Shown piece by piece: positions 4,999 through 8,526 of a stretch of 8,526 nucleotides of DNA. The DNA comes from JBHIBR01 sp046759145 [NCBI: Nitrospinota bacterium] (GTDB lineage Bacteria; UBA8248). Under the pieces are notes generated by a model, which made no database searches, was not told the DNA's origin, and was given only the letters and a program-made list of their open reading frames with translations. Each line of letters starts with the position of its first letter. Position 1 is the stretch's first letter. A program made the translations under genes and the position numbers. The stretch is from positions 1 to 8,526 of the forward strand of contig JBHIBR010000056.1 of the NCBI GenBank assembly GCA_046759145.1. Reading direction: 5' to 3'.

Positions 4999-6717
4999 TC
5001 ACACCCTCGCCACCTTGCGGGGGTCCACCTCGGTGAGCTCGACGGGCTTCTTGCTCAGGTGGATCTTGCCGTCCTTCAGCTCCACCAGGGTGTGACACAG
5101 CCACCCCTCGTCGTTCTGCGCGGGGAAGTCCGTGCGGTAGTGGTTGCCCCGGCTCTCCTCCCGGAAGAGGGCAGAGCGCACCACCACCTCGGCCAGATGC
5201 AGCATCATGGGCACCTCGTTGGCCTCCACCCACTCGTAGTTGTACGGGCGGGTGTCGCTGGTGACCATGAGGTCCCGCGCCTCGTCCTGGAGCTGGAGGA
5301 TGCCCTCCAGGCACCTCCTGAGGCCCTCCCCGCTGCGGGCCACGCAGCAGTGGTCCCACATGAGCTGCTGGAGGCGCCGCTTCAAGGGGCGGGGTCGCAC
5401 CCCCCGGTTCTTGCAGCGGAGCCGCTCCAGGCGCTCCAGCTCCTCCTCCACCACCCCGGGGGCGGGCTCGGGAGAGGGGCGCTCGCGCGCGGCTTCTGTC
5501 GCCTTCTCCCCCGCGCGCTTGCCGTAGACCTGGATCTCGATGAGGCTGTTGCCCCCCAGCCGGTTCGCCCCGTGGATGTTCCCCGACACCTCCCCGCAGG
5601 CGAACAGCCCCGGCACCCCGGTGCAGCACCACTCGTCGATCTCGATCCCGCCGCACATGTAAAGGGCCGAGGGGGCCGCCTCGAAGGGCTCCTTGTAGGT
5701 GGCTCTCTTGATGCCGTAGAAATCCCGCAGCAGCCTCCAGCGGTGGCGCAGCTTGTGCGGCTGGTAGAGGCCCTTGGCGGGGTCGCAGCGGGTGGTGTCG
5801 ACGTAAGCGCCCCCATGGGGCGAGCCCCGACCGGCCTGCACCTCGAGGTAGATCCCCCGGGCCGCTATGTCCCGGGTGGTGAACTCGAAGCGCTCCGGGT
5901 CGTAGCGCTCCATGAAACGCTCCCCCCGGGAGTTGTAGAAACGGACCTCGACGCCGTAGCTTCCCGCCTCGCCCAGGGTCATCCCCTCGATGAAGGAGGG
6001 ATAGAGGTAGGTGAGGGGGATGAACTGGAGGAACTCCATGTCCACCAGCTTCACCCCCAGGGGCATGGCCAGGGCGAAGCCGTCCCCGGAGGCGTTGCGG
6101 GTGTTGGCCGTCCGCTTCCACAGGCGGCCCACGGCCCCCGTGGCCAAGACCACCGACTTGGCCAGCGCCACCCGGCAGGCCCCCGAGACCACGTCAAAGC
6201 CCATCGCCCCGCAGCAGGCGCCCTCGCGGTCGGCCAACAGGCGCGTCACCATGAGCTGGTCGCTGATCCCCACCGCCCGGCGGTGAGCCTCATCGCGGAC
6301 GATGCGCATGAGCCGGTCGTTGCGGCCCACCTCCACCCCCCGGGGGACGGTGTAGCCGCCCAAGCGGCGCAAGTCGTAAGAGTTGGCGTCCGCCCGGTAG
6401 AAGGCCCCCCCGAAGCCCTCGAGGTCCAGGATGCGCTCCTTGGCCTCGCTCACCAGCACGCGCACGAGGGGCTGGTTGTTGAGGAAGTAGCCTCCCTTGA
6501 CGGTGTCCATGAAGTGGAGGTCTTCGCTGTCCTCGGGGGAGAAGGAGGCCTGGTGGATGCCCCCCGAGACGGCGGTCGAGCCCCCCGGTAAGGGGCTCTT
6601 GGACCACAGCAGGGTGCGGGCCCCCCGGCCGCTGGCCTCGACCGCAGCCCTAAGGCCCGCGTTGCCGCCCCCGATGACCAGCACGTCGCAGGCCGTCACC
6701 TCGGCTTCGAGCGGCAC
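4999..6717 (-). CDS. SdhA/FrdA-like FAD-dependent flavoprotein with altered active site
   Basis: This 572-residue protein has the length and order of SdhA/FrdA: Rossmann FAD motif DVLVIGGGNAG (11-21), DTVKGG (71-76), VVLATGAVGRL (189-199), RGERFMERY (264-272), TTRDIAARG (280-288), FACGEVSG..HGANRLGGNSL (372-392) and a C-terminal SRGNHYRTDFP..ND (522-536). Arg282 and Arg386 match catalytic/substrate arginines of E. coli SdhA (Arg286, Arg399). Three key residues differ. The flavin-linking His of 'SHTV' is absent (GGSTAVSGGI), the substrate His of QFHPTG is Ile233 (QFIPLT), and the His of HYMMGG is Leu352 (LYMCGG). FAD is therefore probably non-covalent and the substrate may not be succinate or fumarate. 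The start is GTG, 1 base after the lipoprotein stop, with GAGGGG (6725-6730) at 7 bases. It is the cytoplasmic-type catalytic subunit of the operon's complex. Confidence 0.9.
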   Translation of the reverse strand: MPLEAEVTACDVLVIGGGNAGLRAAVEASGRGARTLLWSKSPLPGGSTAVSGGIHQASFSPEDSEDLHFMDTVKGGYFLNNQPLVRVLVSEAKERILDLEGFGGAFYRADANSYDLRRLGGYTVPRGVEVGRNDRLMRIVRDEAHRRAVGISDQLMVTRLLADREGACCGAMGFDVVSGACRVALAKSVVLATGAVGRLWKRTANTRNASGDGFALAMPLGVKLVDMEFLQFIPLTYLYPSFIEGMTLGEAGSYGVEVRFYNSRGERFMERYDPERFEFTTRDIAARGIYLEVQAGRGSPHGGAYVDTTRCDPAKGLYQPHKLRHRWRLLRDFYGIKRATYKEPFEAAPSALYMCGGIEIDEWCCTGVPGLFACGEVSGNIHGANRLGGNSLIEIQVYGKRAGEKATEAARERPSPEPAPGVVEEELERLERLRCKNRGVRPRPLKRRLQQLMWDHCCVARSGEGLRRCLEGILQLQDEARDLMVTSDTRPYNYEWVEANEVPMMLHLAEVVVRSALFREESRGNHYRTDFPAQNDEGWLCHTLVELKDGKIHLSKKPVELTEVDPRKVARV

Positions 6718-6718
6718 A

Positions 6719-7066
6719 CTAGCGCCCCTCTTTTCCGGCCACCCGAGGCGGCGCGGCCTCTCGGGCCACGCCGCGGGGCTTCAGCTCCAGGAACACCCGT
6801 CCGCTCCTCTGGGTGAGGACGAACCGGACGGGCTCGTAGCCCTCTTTTTCCACGACTACGGTGAAGCTATCCACCACGAGCTCCCTCTCGCGCTCGCTGA
6901 AGACCCTCCGCGGGATCAGCAGGGGTGTGGTGCCCAACCTGTGCTCGCCCAGCCGGACCACAGCGCCCGGGGGCTTCGTCACCACCTCCACGCCCGGCGG
7001 GAGGAACTCCTCCATGCAGCCCCCGAGGAGAAGCAGGCCCAGCGCCCACCCTGCCGACCGCCTCAC
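6719..7066 (-). CDS. PEGA-domain lipoprotein
   Basis: This is a 115-residue protein from a GTG start. Its N-terminus MRRSAGWALGLLLLGGC is a compact lipoprotein signal with a lipobox (LGGC), so Cys17 would be lipidated; the next residue is Met, not Asp. The mature part (about 26-97) is a PEGA domain with PPGAVVRLGEHRLGTTPL, a central strand region and GYEPVRFVL, closing with VFLELKP. PEGA domains are small beta modules in surface or cell-envelope proteins, with no enzymatic role known. The start was chosen for the GGAGG (7077-7081) upstream and the fit of the signal peptide. ATG 7090 or GTG 7099 in the same frame are possible but have weaker SDs. It is the first gene of the operon, and its last codons hold the SD of the flavoprotein gene. 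Its role in the complex is unknown. Confidence 0.82.
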   Translation of the reverse strand: MRRSAGWALGLLLLGGCMEEFLPPGVEVVTKPPGAVVRLGEHRLGTTPLLIPRRVFSERERELVVDSFTVVVEKEGYEPVRFVLTQRSGRVFLELKPRGVAREAAPPRVAGKEGR

Positions 7067-7110
7067 CCCTGCTCTTCCTCCCCACAGCATCTCTTCCACG
7101 ACCCCCAGCC

Positions 7111-7139
7111 CCTATACACCATCGCGCCCGTCCCGCCAA
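7111..7139 (-). promoter_or_regulatory. Candidate sigma-70 promoter of the flavoprotein/cytochrome b operon
   Basis: On the minus strand TTGGCG (7139-7134, four of six to TTGACA) is followed by exactly 17 bases and TATAGG (7116-7111, four of six to TATAAT). The start of transcription would fall near 7104, about 38 bases before the GTG at 7066. That leaves room for the SD and argues against the GTG at 7099. Confidence 0.45.
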
Positions 7140-7150
7140 TACCGGAGAGA

Positions 7151-7164
7151 TAATTCCTAAATTA
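7151..7164. repeat. AT-rich inverted repeat upstream of the operon promoter
   Basis: TAATT (7151-7155) and AATTA (7160-7164) form perfect 5-base arms around CCTA. The block is conspicuously AT-rich for this window and is centred about 53 bases upstream of the predicted transcription start. It could be a regulator site or UP-like element, but the short arms leave chance possible. Confidence 0.3.
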
Positions 7165-7171
7165 CACCGCC

Positions 7172-7187
7172 TCGCCTCCCTAGGCGA
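7172..7187. repeat. Short inverted repeat (6-base arms, 4-base loop)
   Basis: TCGCCT (7172-7177) and AGGCGA (7182-7187) pair perfectly around CCCT. It lies between the leftward propeller gene and the next operon. No T-tract follows on either strand, so it is not a clear intrinsic terminator by itself. Confidence 0.3.
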
Positions 7188-7193
7188 TCTCCC

Positions 7194-7246
7194 CCAGATG
7201 GCTAAAGAAAAAGGTCGGCTCCTCGCCCGGCCCCCCCGCCATCTGG
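7194..7246. repeat. 9-base perfect inverted repeat, widely spaced
   Basis: CCAGATGGC (7194-7202) and GCCATCTGG (7238-7246) are exact reverse complements separated by 35 bases, a spacing close to three to four helical turns. The intervening stretch contains the only run rich in A in this gap. As RNA it would be a long-loop stem; as DNA it could be paired half-sites. No protein is recognised for it. Confidence 0.4.
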
Positions 7247-7280
7247 CGCGCCCTAGCTCGAAAGCCCCGCGGGCCATCCC

Positions 7281-8489
7281 TCACGGGAGCGTGCAGCGGA
7301 GGATGTGGAGGCCGTGGTTTTTGTCCGTCAGGTAGATGAACCCGCGGGAGTCCACCAGCACGTCCTCGCTCTGGACCACCAGGGTCTCGGGCAAAGGGCC
7401 CCGGCGCTCGGCGGGGTCGGGAGGGAGGTACCAGGCCACTTCCCGCGGGTGATGGGGATTGCCGATGTCGTAGATCCGAAGGCCGGCGTTGAAATAGGTC
7501 AAATAGACCCGGTCCTCGCGGTCTTCCAGGTGGGGCTGCCCCTGGGGATGGTGCTGGTTGTGGGGCCCGAAGCGGCCGCCCCGCTCGGCGAAGCTCCGGT
7601 AGGGCGCACCCGGCGGCGGCTCCGGCACGGGTAGGAAGGAGAGGACGCGCGGCTTCTTCTCGTCGCGGATGTCCACGAGCGCGGCGTAGTTCATCGGCTC
7701 CTCCGCCCGCTCGCGGATGGCCTCGCTGTTGACCACCGCAAGGCCCAACTTCGGCTTGGGCACCACCGTGTGGGTCCCGATGGAGGTGCCGAGGGCGGGG
7801 CTGAAGGTGAGGCGGGAGACCAGGCGAGGGAGCGAGGGGTCGGAGATGTCCAGGACGATCATCCCCCCCTCCATGTAGCTAAGGTAGGCCCGCTGCCCCA
7901 GGGCGTAGGCCGGCCCGTGAAGGCCGACCCGCGGGAAGGAGGGGCTCCCTCCCCCGGCCTCCCACTGCTCGGGCAGCCACCAGCGTCCCACCTCGACGGG
8001 GCGCTCCGGGTCGGCGATGTCCACAATCCGGTAGATGTTCCCCCGAAAGCCCGGAGCGCCCCCGGCGCAGTGGACGTAGCGGCCGCCGTCGTAATGGTTG
8101 CGGTGGGTGCCCGAGGCGCCCGTCCGCCAGTGGCCGAGGCGACGGGGACGGGCGGGCTCCGCTACATCCCAGATGTAGATGCCCTCCTCATGGGGTCCCT
8201 CGGGGTCGCCCCCCCAGCCGGGCGGGATGCGCTCAAGCGAGGTGATCATCTTCCCGTCAGCCACCTGCACCTGGAGGGTCCAGGTGTTGGGGGGGCCGGG
8301 GAGGAACTCAAGAAGCTCGGGCCGCGCCGGGTCGGTGACCTCGACCACCGACCAGCCGGGCGTCCAGAAGTGGGCGAGGTAGAGATACCACCGCCCTTCC
8401 ACCACCTGGAGGGCCATCTTGAAGGCGGGCCTGGCCTCGAGGTCGTGATAGGCAACGAGGTCTACGTTGTGGCTGTAGGCGGGTTTCAC
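7281..8489 (-). CDS. LVIVD-repeat beta-propeller protein (5' end possibly beyond the edge)
   Basis: This protein has 402 residues from a GTG at 8489. At least six copies of the LVIVD-type repeat are visible, each a strand, then a D(I/V)xDPxxP turn, then another strand: VVEVTDPARP (48-57), IYIWDVAEPARP (104-115), YRIVDIADPERP (153-164), MIVLDISDPSLP (210-221), ALVDIRDEKKP (270-280) and RIYDIGNPHHP (338-348). A final partial repeat is LHILR. This predicts a six- or seven-bladed propeller. Histidines cluster in loops, above all GPHNQHHPQGQPH (308-320), with others at HDL (15), NHYD (132) and His191/240, which might bind metal. The GTG has no SD, and the frame stays open to the right edge without another start codon, so the true start may lie outside. 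No signal peptide is visible. The family function is unknown. Confidence 0.85.
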   Translation of the reverse strand: MKPAYSHNVDLVAYHDLEARPAFKMALQVVEGRWYLYLAHFWTPGWSVVEVTDPARPELLEFLPGPPNTWTLQVQVADGKMITSLERIPPGWGGDPEGPHEEGIYIWDVAEPARPRRLGHWRTGASGTHRNHYDGGRYVHCAGGAPGFRGNIYRIVDIADPERPVEVGRWWLPEQWEAGGGSPSFPRVGLHGPAYALGQRAYLSYMEGGMIVLDISDPSLPRLVSRLTFSPALGTSIGTHTVVPKPKLGLAVVNSEAIRERAEEPMNYAALVDIRDEKKPRVLSFLPVPEPPPGAPYRSFAERGGRFGPHNQHHPQGQPHLEDREDRVYLTYFNAGLRIYDIGNPHHPREVAWYLPPDPAERRGPLPETLVVQSEDVLVDSRGFIYLTDKNHGLHILRCTLP

Positions 8490-8526
8490 CGGAGGGGGTC
8501 TATTTGTGCCGGTTGCGGGCCGCGCG

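Noticed and set aside
5059-6591. Long rightward open frame (510 codons) opposite the flavoprotein gene
   Set aside because: It is the antisense of a clear SdhA homologue in high-GC DNA. Its translation is Leu/Val/Ala/His/Gly-rich without any recognisable domain.
4999-6717. Calling this gene sdhA or frdA
   Set aside because: Fold and subunit context fit, but three active-site histidines are missing, so a symbol implying succinate/fumarate activity would overstate the evidence.
7203-7237. Intrinsic terminator of the propeller gene at the T-run on the minus strand
   Set aside because: A short T-rich stretch (CTTTTTCTTT) is present, but the sequence before it gives only 3-base stems.

Overview
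The window is about two-thirds G+C, densely packed, and uses GTG as well as ATG starts behind purine-rich Shine-Dalgarno (SD) sites. It reads as a chromosomal segment of a high-GC bacterium. A lipobox-bearing lipoprotein, a secreted channel-like protein and a quinone-linked membrane complex suggest a respiring, probably two-membraned organism. The phylum cannot be fixed from sequence alone; a soil or subsurface lineage such as NC10/Rokubacteria or a deltaproteobacterium is only a guess. No insertion sequences, integrases, RNA genes or CRISPR arrays were seen.

Left part (1-3451). A truncated, leftward gene at the edge encodes a signal peptide and the start of what looks like an MscS-type channel. 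Diverging from it are five rightward genes: a small GNAT-like protein (407-733), an HD-domain phosphohydrolase (746-1327) whose SD overlaps the preceding stop codon, a crotonase-fold acyl-CoA enzyme (1413-2198), a DoxX-type membrane protein (2220-2633), and a Xre/S24 repressor carrying a LexA-like self-cleavage site and Ser/Lys dyad (2669-3451). The last three are spaced 21-35 bases apart and could be one transcript.

Middle part (3462-7066, leftward). A tight five-gene operon encodes a PEGA-domain lipoprotein, an SdhA/FrdA-like flavoprotein, a stand-alone [2Fe-2S] protein, an iron-sulfur/cytochrome b fusion, and a second cytochrome b anchor. Junctions are gaps of 1 base or overlaps of 8 and 4 bases. 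The complex resembles succinate dehydrogenase/fumarate reductase but departs from it in three ways. The usual SdhB is split, with its C-terminal cluster domain fused to the SdhC-like anchor. The cluster that is normally [3Fe-4S] has a fourth cysteine. The flavoprotein lacks the flavin-linking histidine and two substrate-binding histidines. I infer a quinone-coupled oxidoreductase whose substrate may not be succinate or fumarate. This is the most novel system in the window.

Right part (7281-8489, leftward). An LVIVD-repeat beta-propeller protein of unknown function fills the right end and may continue past the edge. The 7100-7280 gap holds a plausible sigma-70 promoter for the middle operon and several short inverted repeats.
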